From a virus: DNA of 64,000 bases. This document shows, in pieces, positions 1-6,851 of this stretch. Position numbers and translations under genes: made by a program. Below the pieces are notes generated by a model. The model was not told the origin of the DNA. It saw only the letters and a program-made list of their open reading frames with translations, and did not search any database. Each line of letters begins with the position of its first letter. Positions within the stretch are counted from its first letter, which is position 1. Where the stretch lies: positions 40,287 to 104,286 of the IMG/VR virus record IMGVR_UViG_3300037258_000352; one strand, 5' to 3'.

Positions 1-12
1 CACCGCAGTCAC

Positions 13-234
13 TCACTGGGGAAACGAGAGTGTTTCGCTGATAACGGTCATCGTGCCCCGCGCCCACCGGGGTAGCCGGTCGTCGGCCGCGATGTATCCG
101 GTTGCGCGTGCGGCGATCTCACCGTCGTCAGTGGGATCCACTTCCCCGGGTGCGATCCATTCGGCTTCGAGTGCGGCTGCGTGCCAAGCTTCGGGGTCGA
201 CGTCGATCTCGATGACGATTCGCGCTCTGATCAC
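13..234 (-). CDS. Small protein, unknown function
   Basis: Encodes 73 residues with no domain I recognise; it is Trp-containing and acidic in the centre. The GTG start is chosen because the element's repeated ribosome-binding cassette precedes it in variant form (GACGCGGAGG, 244-253), after a hairpin at 258-272. It is transcribed alone from its own promoter and is the last leftward gene seen here. The role is unknown. Confidence 0.6.
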   Translation of the reverse strand: MIRARIVIEIDVDPEAWHAAALEAEWIAPGEVDPTDDGEIAARATGYIAADDRLPRWARGTMTVISETLSFPQ

Positions 235-243
235 TGTGGTGTC

Positions 244-317
244 CCTCCGCGTCTACCGGCGTCCGCCACGCCAGTCTGTAATGTCACAAGACTACATCCG
301 TGGGTGGTGACCGTCAA
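244..317 (-). promoter_or_regulatory. Class A promoter, leader hairpin and RBS for the 13-234 gene
   Basis: On the minus strand, TTGACG (312-317), a 17-base spacer, and TAGTCT (289-294). A hairpin GGCGT-loop-ACGCC (258-272) with a GGCGG loop follows, then GACGCGGAGG. The stop codon TAG of the upstream gene is the first three bases of the -10 box. Confidence 0.7.
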
Positions 318-465
318 CGGTTACCGGGGAGGGTCCGAAGTCGATCGGACCGATCCGGATCCCCGACGGGTCCACCCCGTCCATCGCGGCGAGCTTGTCC
401 CGCATCGAGGTCAACACCTCAGCCAGGACCCGCTCCACACCCAACGAGACCTCACACCGGCACAT
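292..465 (-). CDS. Small protein, unknown function
   Basis: 57 residues starting MCRCEVSLGVERVLAEVL. An amphipathic N-terminal helix is followed by a Gly/Pro/Ile-rich tail. The ATG overlaps the stop of the preceding gene as TGATG, so translation is probably coupled. Its 3' end contains both the -35 and -10 boxes of the next promoter. No family recognised. Confidence 0.6.
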   Translation of the reverse strand: MCRCEVSLGVERVLAEVLTSMRDKLAAMDGVDPSGIRIGPIDFGPSPVTVDGHHPRM

Positions 466-740
466 CAGAGCAGCGCCAGCACGATCACCAAACAACCCAC
501 CACCATCAACGACACCGCGAACGTCGCCAGCATCGCCCGGTACTCCGCGCGCTTCACCGCGATCATCAGGTCCTCATCCGCTAACACCGTCGCCAACGCT
601 GCGGGGCCCTGCTCCACGACACCAACCGATCCACCCATGGTCAGGAACTTGGCCATCAACTCCGCTGCCTCCCGAGCAGTCCCACACCCCACAGTGAGGG
701 AGTCGGCCCCGTTTTTCGTTTCGACTGTGTAGCTCTTCAT
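465..740 (-). CDS. Tail-anchored small membrane protein
   Basis: 91 residues: a soluble N-terminal region of about 65 residues, then one hydrophobic C-terminal segment (about residues 69-90), so it is probably tail-anchored. ATG at 738-740 is preferred over an in-frame TTG nine bases upstream because it sits 11 bases from the GGAGG of the repeated cassette (752-761). Function unknown. Confidence 0.65.
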   Translation of the reverse strand: MKSYTVETKNGADSLTVGCGTAREAAELMAKFLTMGGSVGVVEQGPAALATVLADEDLMIAVKRAEYRAMLATFAVSLMVVGCLVIVLALL

Positions 741-751
741 GCTGATCAATC

Positions 752-817
752 CCTCCGTGTCCTCGTTCCGCTGTGCCTTACATCCCGTATAATCGCGAGG
801 GCCGGCCCGGGTGTTAC
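752..817 (-). promoter_or_regulatory. Class B promoter and RBS for the 465-740 gene
   Basis: On the minus strand, GTAACA (812-817), 17 bases, GATTAT (789-794), then a GCGGA-containing leader with a poorly formed stem and GACACGGAGG (752-761). The -10 differs from the usual GATACA of this class. Confidence 0.55.
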
Positions 818-845
818 ACCCTGACCGGCCCTGGATTCCCGACGC

Positions 846-1352
846 TCACACCGCTTCGGAGGGTAACCCCGGGCCAGCGTGTTCGGTGAGGTATTCCCGC
901 CACGTCCAATCCAGTCGCCCGTTCCACAGACCGTCCTCGACGGTGGCGGTGGAGAACAACGCCGCCCGGCTCGCTGCGACCCGCCCGACCCGGAAGTAGG
1001 CGCCCTGCGGGTCGAACCCTTCCACTCGCAACGCCCGCCCCGCCGCTTCGAGCGCTAGCCACGCGTCCCGCAGCTCCGGGTACGCGATGGCGACCACCTC
1101 CCGCCGGCGGTCGAGCTCGACACTGCGGCGCGCGGACCGGAGGGCCTGCTCGGCTTGGGCGTAGGTCAGGGTCCATCCGGTAGCGGCTTTGACGTGGGAC
1201 CGCCCGAGGGTCATCACCCGACCGTCGGGGTTGACGACGTCGTAGAGGTGTTTCAGTGGCCGGCCGCAGTGGTCACACGACCCCTCGGTGTGCCGGATCC
1301 CCGTCAAATACCAAGCGCTGGACCCGATCTGCGCTGCTGCGGTGGGGCTCAT
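846..1352 (-). CDS. Zinc-ribbon-containing protein, unknown function
   Basis: 168 residues. Near residues 26-30 a CDHCGRP motif suggests half of a zinc-binding site. The rest is charged and probably helical (an Arg/Ala-rich stretch around 80-130). ATG lies 5 bases after the repeated GACACGGAGG cassette. It is transcribed from a class B promoter. Similar zinc-knuckle proteins are common in actinomycete mobile elements, but I cannot assign a function. Confidence 0.7.
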   Translation of the reverse strand: MSPTAAAQIGSSAWYLTGIRHTEGSCDHCGRPLKHLYDVVNPDGRVMTLGRSHVKAATGWTLTYAQAEQALRSARRSVELDRRREVVAIAYPELRDAWLALEAAGRALRVEGFDPQGAYFRVGRVAASRAALFSTATVEDGLWNGRLDWTWREYLTEHAGPGLPSEAV

Positions 1353-1357
1353 GTCGT

Positions 1358-1428
1358 CCTCCGTGTCTCCGGGCCGGTCCGCTCCGGCCCTCTGACCTGT
1401 CTATCGCCGCCCGGGCGCGGTTCGTTAC
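1358..1428 (-). promoter_or_regulatory. Class B promoter, leader hairpin and RBS for the 846-1352 gene
   Basis: On the minus strand, GTAACG (1423-1428), 17 bases, GATAGA (1400-1405), a hairpin of seven base pairs with loop AGCGGA (1371-1390), and GACACGGAGG (1358-1367). The TAA of the upstream gene (1425-1427) lies inside the -35 box. Confidence 0.75.
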
Positions 1429-1748
1429 CGGTGCCTAAACCCCCGCTTCACCAGCGCGCTGGTAATCACCTGGTCCGTCTGGACGGCTTTCCGGGCCGCC
1501 GCCAGCGTCGGGTAAGGGCCCTGCTCAGGGTCGGTGGACCAGCAGATCCCCACCCACCACTGACCCTTACCTCCGGTCGCTACTCCGTCGGCGTCGCGTT
1601 TGGTGACGTACCCGCCGGTAGTGGACTCCGTCCCGGCCTGTAGCAACACCACCTCGTACAAGGGGTAGTCGGCCCGGGACACGCTGAACTCCCTCACCCG
1701 CAACCGCAGCGCGACAGTGCGCGCCTTGCGGGTTTTCGTGGTGGACAT
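1425..1748 (-). CDS. Small protein, unknown function
   Basis: 107 residues with a basic N-terminus and a central WWVGICWSTD motif. It looks like a small beta-sheet protein, possibly nucleic-acid binding. The ATG at 1746-1748 has a GGGAGAGG ribosome site; the longer in-frame start at 1775 has none. No family recognised. Confidence 0.65.
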   Translation of the reverse strand: MSTTKTRKARTVALRLRVREFSVSRADYPLYEVVLLQAGTESTTGGYVTKRDADGVATGGKGQWWVGICWSTDPEQGPYPTLAAARKAVQTDQVITSALVKRGFRHR

Positions 1749-1771
1749 GGCCTCTCCCTGGTCGTTGGTGG

Positions 1772-1915
1772 TCACGAGTTGCCGACGATGGTCACAGCGC
1801 CGGTGATGATCAGGGCCGCGACCACGACGAGTACCGCACCGGTCACACCGACGAAAGCGGCACCACCGACAGCAACCGTGACCGTGAGCCCAAGCAGGAT
1901 CAAAATCACGGCCAT
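1772..1915 (-). CDS. Small double-pass membrane protein
   Basis: 47 residues, almost entirely hydrophobic, with two membrane-spanning segments separated by a Gly-rich turn. ATG at 1913-1915 follows the GACACGGAGG cassette. Position next to other small membrane proteins suggests an envelope role, but nothing specific can be said. Confidence 0.65.
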   Translation of the reverse strand: MAVILILLGLTVTVAVGGAAFVGVTGAVLVVVAALIITGAVTIVGNS

Positions 1916-1924
1916 CGCGTGCCT

Positions 1925-1994
1925 CCTCCGTGTCTGGAGCGGGTCCGCACCCGCCCTACACACCTTGTATCGCTACCCGCCCCGCCGGTGTTAC
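1925..1994 (-). promoter_or_regulatory. Class B promoter, leader hairpin and RBS for the 1772-1915 gene
   Basis: On the minus strand, GTAACA (1989-1994), 17 bases, GATACA (1966-1971), hairpin GCGGGT-GCGG-ACCCGC (1939-1954), GACACGGAGG (1925-1934). The upstream gene's stop codon TAA (1991-1993) lies inside the -35 box. This is one of the cleanest copies. Confidence 0.8.
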
Positions 1995-2218
1995 AGCGCG
2001 CACTCCGCGACGATGGTCCGCATCGCCACCGTGACCGCGAGCCTGAACGCGTCGAGCTCGAACCTCGATCCCTCGATGACAACGTCGCATCCACCGGGAC
2101 CGATGAGGACCAGACCCCACCCATCGTTGGCGATCCGCGACCCGTCGGGCAGCACCTCCCCCGGGTAAGCGACCCGCACCGGCGCCGTCGCCGGCAGCGA
2201 CTCCACACGCTCAGCCAT
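1991..2218 (-). CDS. Small protein, unknown function
   Basis: 75 residues beginning MAERVESLPATAP, with alternating hydrophobic strands and a GGCDVVIEGSRFEL segment suggesting a small beta barrel. ATG at 2216-2218 with a CGGAG ribosome site. Its TAA stop forms part of the next promoter's -35 box. No family recognised. Confidence 0.6.
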   Translation of the reverse strand: MAERVESLPATAPVRVAYPGEVLPDGSRIANDGWGLVLIGPGGCDVVIEGSRFELDAFRLAVTVAMRTIVAECAL

Positions 2219-2238
2219 CACCAATCACTCCGATCCGG

Positions 2239-2610
2239 TTAGGGGCAGCACACCAGGCACGGTGGGTGCGAGGTCGCGCCGCAGTAGCACTCCGTTGGTG
2301 CGTCGTACTCGGGGGCGGGCCCGTGGTCGGGTGCCACTGGGCCGTGGCCCTTGCGGATCACGTTGCCCCGCCCGGGGTCCTCCCCGTCGCACAACTCCCG
2401 GTCACCACCGACGCCAGCGACGACCGCCCGCCATGGGGCCTGGGTCGCGATCCGTTCCACCCCGACCCGGCACCGTTGGCAAGACCCGAGCAGCGCGTCC
2501 CCCGCTGGGTCCGGTGCTGGCGTCGGTCGTTGCCGTGGGCGAGGTCTGCTAGCGACAACCGCCCGGGCGAGACCGATCACGCCGGCGTAGAACTCATCGG
2601 CCGGGCCCAT
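2239..2610 (-). CDS. Cysteine-rich protein, unknown function
   Basis: 123 residues with two Cys-rich parts: CQRCRV near the middle and a C-terminal CYCGATSHPPCLVCC run, likely binding zinc. The ATG overlaps the stop of the upstream zinc-ribbon miniprotein as TGATG. Together they look like a cassette of small zinc proteins. Function unknown. Confidence 0.6.
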   Translation of the reverse strand: MGPADEFYAGVIGLARAVVASRPRPRQRPTPAPDPAGDALLGSCQRCRVGVERIATQAPWRAVVAGVGGDRELCDGEDPGRGNVIRKGHGPVAPDHGPAPEYDAPTECYCGATSHPPCLVCCP

Positions 2611-2726
2611 CACGCGGTCGGATCACTGATCAGGCAGAGCGGGCAGTAATCCACACCGACCGGCACCGGTGTACCGCACCCGACGCAGTCGGCCAGCTTC
2701 ACCCACAATCGACATAGGTATCTCAC
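2610..2726 (-). CDS. Zinc-ribbon miniprotein
   Basis: 38 residues. Two CxxC knuckles (CVGC at about residues 14-17 and CPLC at 28-31) define a minimal zinc ribbon. The GTG start overlaps the stop of the preceding gene as GTGA, and the stop overlaps the next ATG as TGATG. This tight coupling on both sides is the main evidence that such a short frame is real. Partner or target unknown. Confidence 0.65.
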   Translation of the reverse strand: MRYLCRLWVKLADCVGCGTPVPVGVDYCPLCLISDPTA

Positions 2727-2932
2727 GCCCTGCTCCCTCCTTTGTTGGGTCGGATCTCGAAACCGGACATGGCTAGCGCGTGGTGCAGTGCGACGACGTC
2801 CTCATCGAACATCACCGGCCACGGGCACCCACCGAGATTGCACACCGTCATCCCGTATCGGCAGGCTCGGTGACCCGACCGGATTTGCTCCACAACCTGT
2901 CGCAGCGCGGTCAGGCCAGCGTCCCCGGACAT
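2723..2932 (-). CDS. Small cysteine-containing protein, unknown function
   Basis: 69 residues. After an N-terminal helix (residues 1-20) comes a CRYGMTVCNLGGCPWP segment that may bind metal. ATG at 2930-2932 overlaps the preceding stop as TGATG. The long upstream extension of this frame lacks coding character and was rejected. Confidence 0.65.
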   Translation of the reverse strand: MSGDAGLTALRQVVEQIRSGHRACRYGMTVCNLGGCPWPVMFDEDVVALHHALAMSGFEIRPNKGGSRA

Positions 2933-3111
2933 CAGAGCCACCCGTTCGCGAATCCGACCAGGGCCAGTTCGCGGTGCATCTTCACGATGGGCTCGGCTGC
3001 GTGGTCGGGGAGGATCCACTCCAAACCGGTGGGATCTACGGTCCGCCAGGATTCGGGGATCGCGTCGGCGACCTGCTCGAAATTGCGTAACCACACCTCG
3101 TGAGTGGTCAT
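2932..3111 (-). CDS. Small protein, unknown function
   Basis: 59 residues beginning MTTHEVWLRNFEQVADAIP, mostly helical and acidic. The ATG at 3109-3111 follows GACACGGAGG (3122-3131) and a hairpin with a CCGGG stem. No promoter of either class is visible before this leader, so it may be read from upstream. Function unknown. Confidence 0.65.
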   Translation of the reverse strand: MTTHEVWLRNFEQVADAIPESWRTVDPTGLEWILPDHAAEPIVKMHRELALVGFANGWL

Positions 3112-3167
3112 TTGCTTCCGTCCTCCGTGTCCCAGCCGGGTCCGTCGCCCGGCGCTCGCTACCTGCG

Positions 3168-3383
3168 TCATCCCCTGGGGAGGATCCGTGTCCTCTCGCG
3201 GTACTCATTGCAAATCCCGATGATCTGAGCGTCGCTGAGGTGTTGGACCACGCCGTGATCGGTGACCAATCGCCCCGCCGACTGCAAGATCTGTCGCATG
3301 ACAGCCGGGACCACAACCCGAGCTTTCTTCCCTTCCAGCGTGCGGTAGGTGACGAGGTGCTCAACCTCAGTGTCCGTGGACAT
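3168..3383 (-). CDS. Small protein, possibly DNA binding
   Basis: 71 residues with a basic core (RTLEGKKARVVVPAVMR) and a C-terminal helix-rich part ending in NEYRERTRILPRG. It could be a small DNA-binding protein, but no clear helix-turn-helix is visible. The start uses a variant leader (AAGGGAGG). Confidence 0.6.
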   Translation of the reverse strand: MSTDTEVEHLVTYRTLEGKKARVVVPAVMRQILQSAGRLVTDHGVVQHLSDAQIIGICNEYRERTRILPRG

Positions 3384-3458
3384 GGGGGCCTCCCTTGTCT
3401 CGGTGGCCCGGGTGGGGCCGCTCACTATCTGTATCGCCGCCCGGTGTGCGGGTGTTAC
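3384..3458 (-). promoter_or_regulatory. Class B promoter for the 3168-3383 gene
   Basis: On the minus strand, GTAACA (3453-3458), 17 bases, GATACA (3430-3435), then a C-rich leader and an AAGGGAGG ribosome site instead of the usual cassette. The upstream TAA stop (3455-3457) is inside the -35 box. Confidence 0.7.
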
Positions 3459-3658
3459 GCCGCCCACGCGAGCAGTCCCGCATACACTGCTTCCTCGACC
3501 AGTTCCGGGTCCGGGATGTGGCGGATGAACTCCCGCTTCGCGCCGTCGTCGTGTTTCCCACCCGACTCGACCCGGATCGACCCGTACCCCAACAGGCGTT
3601 GCACGTAGGTCTGCTCCACCGTCAAATCGGTGTGCTCGCCCCCTGCATCTCCAGCCAA
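3455..3658 (-). CDS. Small protein, unknown function
   Basis: 67 residues with a GYGSIRVESGGKHDDGAKREF segment. The start is uncertain: only TTG at 3656-3658 opens the frame and it is preceded directly by a stop. The frame ends exactly in the next promoter, as its neighbours do, which supports it being a gene. Confidence 0.5.
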   Translation of the reverse strand: MAGDAGGEHTDLTVEQTYVQRLLGYGSIRVESGGKHDDGAKREFIRHIPDPELVEEAVYAGLLAWAA

Positions 3659-3685
3659 CTAGTCCACGTCGTCGTGCACACAACC

Positions 3686-4138
3686 TCACCTCCACCTGTT
3701 AGCGCGGTCGATGGACGCACCAACAGCCTCATCAACCGTGGGGTAGATATGGATCCCACGACGGGTGGCCAGTTCCCGGAGATAGGCGCGGGCACGGTTT
3801 AAGTCCTTCAACTCGCGCCCTGTGATGGTCTGGCCGTCGATCACAGTTCCGTCGGTGATGTTGTGGATGACGAGCAGGGCGTCGTACGAGTTGACGGTGG
3901 CCACGAACTCGGTCGCCTCCAGCATCGACGCGATGGCCCGGGTCTGGTGGTCGATGACGAACAGCACCTCAACGGACGCGATCTTCGCGTCGGCTTCGGC
4001 CTTCACGAGTTCTGGGGACCAGTCCTCAACTTGAGGGTTGTAGTAGGACACCCCCGCTGCCTCTAGCAGGGGGATGGCGATGTCCGCGCGCCACGTGGTC
4101 GGGTTGCAGCTTCCGCCTAGGAACAGGTGTGGCCTCAT
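3686..4138 (-). CDS. Nucleoside 2-deoxyribosyltransferase-like protein
   Basis: 150 residues. The N-terminus LFLGGSCNPTTWR and the following SYYNPQVEDW match the Nuc_deoxyrib_tr2 type of deoxyribosyltransferase fold, which cleaves or exchanges bases on nucleosides or related nucleotides. The C-terminal half (YPTVDEAVGAS) also fits that fold. In a phage it could help nucleotide salvage or degrade a signal nucleotide; the substrate is not visible. ATG at 4136-4138 follows the repeated cassette. The long upstream extension is not coding. Confidence 0.7.
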   Translation of the reverse strand: MRPHLFLGGSCNPTTWRADIAIPLLEAAGVSYYNPQVEDWSPELVKAEADAKIASVEVLFVIDHQTRAIASMLEATEFVATVNSYDALLVIHNITDGTVIDGQTITGRELKDLNRARAYLRELATRRGIHIYPTVDEAVGASIDRANRWR

Positions 4139-4147
4139 TCGTTTACT

Positions 4148-4254
4148 CCTCCGTGTCTGTGCTGGCCCGCACCAGCAACCCCCAGGGTAAACCTGGGTGG
4201 TCCCAGCGTCAACGCTTACAACCTGTGTATCGGCCGGGACCACCACCGCGTTAC
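4148..4254 (-). promoter_or_regulatory. Stacked class B and class A promoters, leader hairpin and RBS for the 3686-4138 gene
   Basis: On the minus strand, class B GTAACG (4249-4254), 17 bases, GATACA (4226-4231), then 13 bases later class A TTGACG (4207-4212), 17 bases, TACCCT (4184-4189). Hairpin GCTGG-loop-CCAGC (4161-4176) and GACACGGAGG (4148-4157) follow. Both promoters feed the same leader. Confidence 0.75.
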
Positions 4255-4442
4255 ACCCGCAGGTCCTCCCCAGGACACCGAGCCCGGAGACCCACCGGGT
4301 AATACCACCGGATCGTCGCGAAATCCTCCCCGGGAGCCAACAGTCCCAGGCGGGGTGTGTGACACCGGGCGCACCGCTGCTCGTACTCGGCGTGGTCACC
4401 CAACACCCCACGCGCCCCGGGTTCCCACACATGCCCACACAT
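4251..4442 (-). CDS. Zinc-binding miniprotein
   Basis: 63 residues. A CGHVWEP motif at the start and RCARCH in the middle look like a four-ligand zinc site seen in many small actinophage proteins. ATG at 4440-4442 overlaps the upstream gene by 47 bases, so a later GTG is possible. Its TAA stop lies in the class B -35 box of the next promoter. Function unknown. Confidence 0.55.
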   Translation of the reverse strand: MCGHVWEPGARGVLGDHAEYEQRCARCHTPRLGLLAPGEDFATIRWYYPVGLRARCPGEDLRV

Positions 4443-4662
4443 GCCCACCCAGGTCCGAGACAGCGACCGGGGTCGCCGGGGCCGAGGGTGGAGCGCCCAC
4501 CGGCACGATCACATAATCCGGATCGAGGGTCACCCCGTGGGTGTCGTAGGCACCGCACCGCAACGGCCGGCGGATCACGACGCCACCCGCCGGATCCGCA
4601 CCACCACCGGCACGCCACCCGCACCGACCCGCCCTGCTCGTGGTGGACCTCGAAACTGTCAT
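4396..4662 (-). CDS. Small protein, unknown function
   Basis: 88 residues; the middle (DPDYVIVPVGAPP) looks like a folded beta segment and the N-terminus is basic. The ATG overlaps the stop of the gene before as ATGA. A different frame over the first half also looks protein-like, so the start or frame could be imperfect. Confidence 0.5.
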   Translation of the reverse strand: MTVSRSTTSRAGRCGWRAGGGADPAGGVVIRRPLRCGAYDTHGVTLDPDYVIVPVGAPPSAPATPVAVSDLGGHVWACVGTRGAWGVG

Positions 4663-4985
4663 CCGGGAGCCGGCTCCACGCCCGCGCGGTGCTCCACCAT
4701 CAACACATCCACCACATGCCGAGTCAACCGCGGCGCGTACGGGTGCCCGTCATGCGGCGCGTCCCACGTCATCCACGGGATCCCCTGCTGCGCCTTCCCC
4801 AGGTCCGGGCGCAGCACGTGGGGGGCACCGCAAGTTCGGCATCCTGCGAGCCATTCCCACGGCACGTCCCCACCCAGCGTGAGGATCCCCACCTGGTGGG
4901 CGCTGCTTACCCCACTCGCGGCGGCCGGGCCCACCGCAGGTTCTGGGGTTCCGTCACCCACCGGGTGACTACCACCTGTCGTCAC
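4659..4985 (-). CDS. Small protein with a CxxC pair, unknown function
   Basis: 108 residues. CRTCGAPHVLRP near residue 50 suggests a zinc ligand pair, followed by a His/Asp-rich part (MTWDAPHDGHPYAPRL). GTG start overlaps the MerR-like gene's stop as GTGA. Probably one operon with the regulator upstream. Confidence 0.6.
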   Translation of the reverse strand: MTTGGSHPVGDGTPEPAVGPAAASGVSSAHQVGILTLGGDVPWEWLAGCRTCGAPHVLRPDLGKAQQGIPWMTWDAPHDGHPYAPRLTRHVVDVLMVEHRAGVEPAPG

Positions 4986-5476
4986 GATCCCGGCGGCGTC
5001 CCCAAGAGCCGCAACCCATCGACGTCGACGACGACCCGGACCCCCGGCGCCAACACCCCACCATTACGCGCGGCAGTCGCCGCCCCAGACGGCTCCAACC
5101 CCGCAGACACCAAGACGTGCATCAACTGCGCCACCTCCACCTCACCAGCCGGCCACGACCGTCGACGACCCGACCCGCAACCAGGGTTCGCGGCCTGCAG
5201 GTAACCGCTCCGCGTCCAGTAGTCCAACGTCCGGTACGTCAACCCCGGGACCGCCTCCTGAATCTCCCGGTACGACACCGGGGCCTCCGTCACGACGGAG
5301 ATGCACTTCTCGCACCGCCGGCCGCGCCCGGTGTCCCGCCACGGCACCACCCGAGCTGGTTCCCCGCACAGGGTTTTCGCGCCGTCCACCGCGTGCGCGA
5401 CAACGAATTCCGGGTCAGCGTGGCGACCTACCGTCTCCCGCCACACGACTGGTGTGTCCTCCCCTGGCCCGGGCAT
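4982..5476 (-). CDS. MerR-like helix-turn-helix protein
   Basis: 164 residues. The central part reads YREIQEAVPGLTYRTLDYW, a MerR-type winged helix-turn-helix (about residues 68-115), which binds DNA as a dimer. The first 60 residues contain CGE and CEKC, suggesting an extra zinc-binding domain. It probably regulates genes of this operon or acts as an excision-type architectural factor. ATG overlaps the upstream stop as TGATG. Confidence 0.7.
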   Translation of the reverse strand: MPGPGEDTPVVWRETVGRHADPEFVVAHAVDGAKTLCGEPARVVPWRDTGRGRRCEKCISVVTEAPVSYREIQEAVPGLTYRTLDYWTRSGYLQAANPGCGSGRRRSWPAGEVEVAQLMHVLVSAGLEPSGAATAARNGGVLAPGVRVVVDVDGLRLLGTPPGS

Positions 5477-5703
5477 CAGCGGGACCCCGCGAGGAGGTCC
5501 CCCGAGTCACCGGAATGAGCTGGCCCACGCACCGGGGCGACTGGCTCATCCTTGGGTGGGTTCGGGCAGAACCCCGGCGTCGACCCACACGCCACCACCG
5601 GGCCCTCCCGCATCACCGCCCCCGCAGCGCCACCCACAACCCCCACCGCGAACGCCAACACCAGCGACACCACAAACACCACAACCTGCCGGTTCACCGC
5701 CAC
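5476..5703 (-). CDS. Single-pass membrane protein
   Basis: 75 residues with one N-terminal hydrophobic segment (about residues 7-32) and a short Pro-rich tail with two Cys, probably outside the membrane. GTG at 5701-5703 follows an AGGAGG ribosome site. Unknown role. Confidence 0.65.
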   Translation of the reverse strand: MAVNRQVVVFVVSLVLAFAVGVVGGAAGAVMREGPVVACGSTPGFCPNPPKDEPVAPVRGPAHSGDSGDLLAGSR

Positions 5704-5972
5704 CGCGGACCTCCTAACCGACTGAGCAAATCCACGAGGGGACCCACCTCAGTCACCGGTACCGATATTTGCCTCGTCGGATCCGAGTCAAGGTAAAACG
5801 ACCAAGCGTCTCGTTCCGGGCTCCGGATCACGATCAGCGTCGATGGTGCCCCATCATGCCGCCGACCGGGTATCGCCACCCGAAGCTGCTCATTCTGCGG
5901 GACCTCCGCGTGCGGGCCAGGCAGGTCAACCAACTGCACGACACCTCCCCTATCGGAACGGACTGTCACCAT
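5694..5972 (-). CDS. Small protein, unknown function
   Basis: 92 residues starting MVTVRSDRGGVVQLVDLPG, a likely beta-rich fold (PSTLIVIRSPERDAWSFYL). ATG at 5970-5972 overlaps the upstream stop. No family recognised. Confidence 0.6.
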   Translation of the reverse strand: MVTVRSDRGGVVQLVDLPGPHAEVPQNEQLRVAIPGRRHDGAPSTLIVIRSPERDAWSFYLDSDPTRQISVPVTEVGPLVDLLSRLGGPRWR

Positions 5973-6208
5973 CGGTGGGTGTCCGCTGTCCACCCGAAGA
6001 ACCGGGATAAACGACGCGGGTACCAACCTCGCCCACCACATTTACGGCACGCCCCCCGCACCACCACCCGGAAGATCAACGAAACCGCTTTCCGCCACCC
6101 AGCACCGTTGCACCGCAGGCACGCCTTTTCGGGACTTCGCCACGCGTTGTAGAGCATCGCCCCGGACCCACCGACAACGGCGACACCGGCCGCCTCAATC
6201 ACGATCAT
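5966..6208 (-). CDS. Membrane-associated zinc-finger protein
   Basis: 80 residues. A short hydrophobic N-terminus (IEAAGVAVVGGSGAML) is followed by CLRCNGAGW and CRKCGGRGW, two CxxCxGxG motifs as in the DnaJ zinc-binding region. It may hold a zinc-stabilised hairpin for protein contact. ATG at 6206-6208 lies 12 bases from GGAGG; an in-frame GTG at 6212-6214 has better spacing. The gene lies directly downstream of the TGTCAC repeat cluster. Confidence 0.6.
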   Translation of the reverse strand: MIVIEAAGVAVVGGSGAMLYNAWRSPEKACLRCNGAGWRKAVSLIFRVVVRGACRKCGGRGWYPRRLSRFFGWTADTHRW

Positions 6209-6231
6209 GTCCACCGTGGACCTCCCGGGTC

Positions 6232-6410
6232 CCTCGTGTGTCACGGGCACCTCCCGTGACACCGTCACGGCTAGTCACGGGCCGTGTCACGGCGTCGTCA
6301 CGCGGGTTTGTCACGGGCTGTCACGCGTGACAAACCCGGTGACCTCACACCCACCGCCCGCACCGTCCCCCCCGACTGTCACGGCTGTCACAGGGCCCGT
6401 GTCATACCTT
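6232..6410. repeat. Cluster of TGTCACGG repeats (iteron-like)
   Basis: GTCAC or its complement occurs about a dozen times in under 180 bases, for example at 6240, 6256, 6264, 6274, 6286, 6297, 6310, 6320, 6339, 6378 and 6387. Several copies extend to TGTCACGGGC. A perfect palindrome TGTCACGCGTGACA lies at 6319-6332. The stretch is non-coding and sits between the transfer-like genes and the MerR-like operon. It may be an origin, a partition or transfer site, or a dense operator. Confidence 0.7.
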
Positions 6411-6851
6411 GCTCGCGGCCATACTCCTTCGCTGGTGCAACATCCGCGCACCGCGCTCCAGCCTATGGAAATTGCGCATCAACAGCGGGGTCACTTCCCG
6501 CCGAGCGGTACGTAAATCGCCCACACCGAACAGTCGCCTAAATTCGGACAGGTCATCACACCCGGAGTCGTCTCCCCATGACTGGGAGTACCTGACGTCG
6601 TAGCCGTGGACTTTGTGGAGCCACAGGGCGATGGCTTGGACCCCAGCGACGAGGACGAGCCCGTATTCGTGGGGTTTCGCGTCGCAGTCGTTCCCGGAGA
6701 GTTCCACTTTCCCTTCCGCGCCGCCGCGGATGGGTTGGACATGCGCTTTCCGGGTTCGGATTTTCAGTTCCGTCGCGGTCAACGCATGCCCAGCTTCGTG
6801 GATAGCGACACCCATGAGCAGATCAATCTCACGGGGTGGGGTGGGGGTCAT
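6402..6851 (-). CDS. Predicted zinc metallopeptidase (HEAGH motif)
   Basis: 149 residues. GVAIHEAGHALTATEL (about residues 14-29) is a classic HExxH zinc-protease motif, in the context seen in FtsH/M41-like peptidases. A later YGLVLVAGVQAIA could carry the helix with further ligands. The third zinc ligand is not certain, so activity is inferred. ATG overlaps the stop of the ATPase gene upstream as ATGA. Confidence 0.65.
   Translation of the reverse strand: MTPTPPREIDLLMGVAIHEAGHALTATELKIRTRKAHVQPIRGGAEGKVELSGNDCDAKPHEYGLVLVAGVQAIALWLHKVHGYDVRYSQSWGDDSGCDDLSEFRRLFGVGDLRTARREVTPLLMRNFHRLERGARMLHQRRSMAASKV

Noticed and set aside
4197-5204. A 335-residue rightward frame
   Set aside because: It is Pro/Arg/His-rich and mirrors four leftward genes with good stop-start overlaps; typical of a GC-rich shadow frame.
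6232-6410. CRISPR array
   Set aside because: Repeats are about 8-10 bases with spacers of a few bases and mixed orientation, unlike CRISPR.
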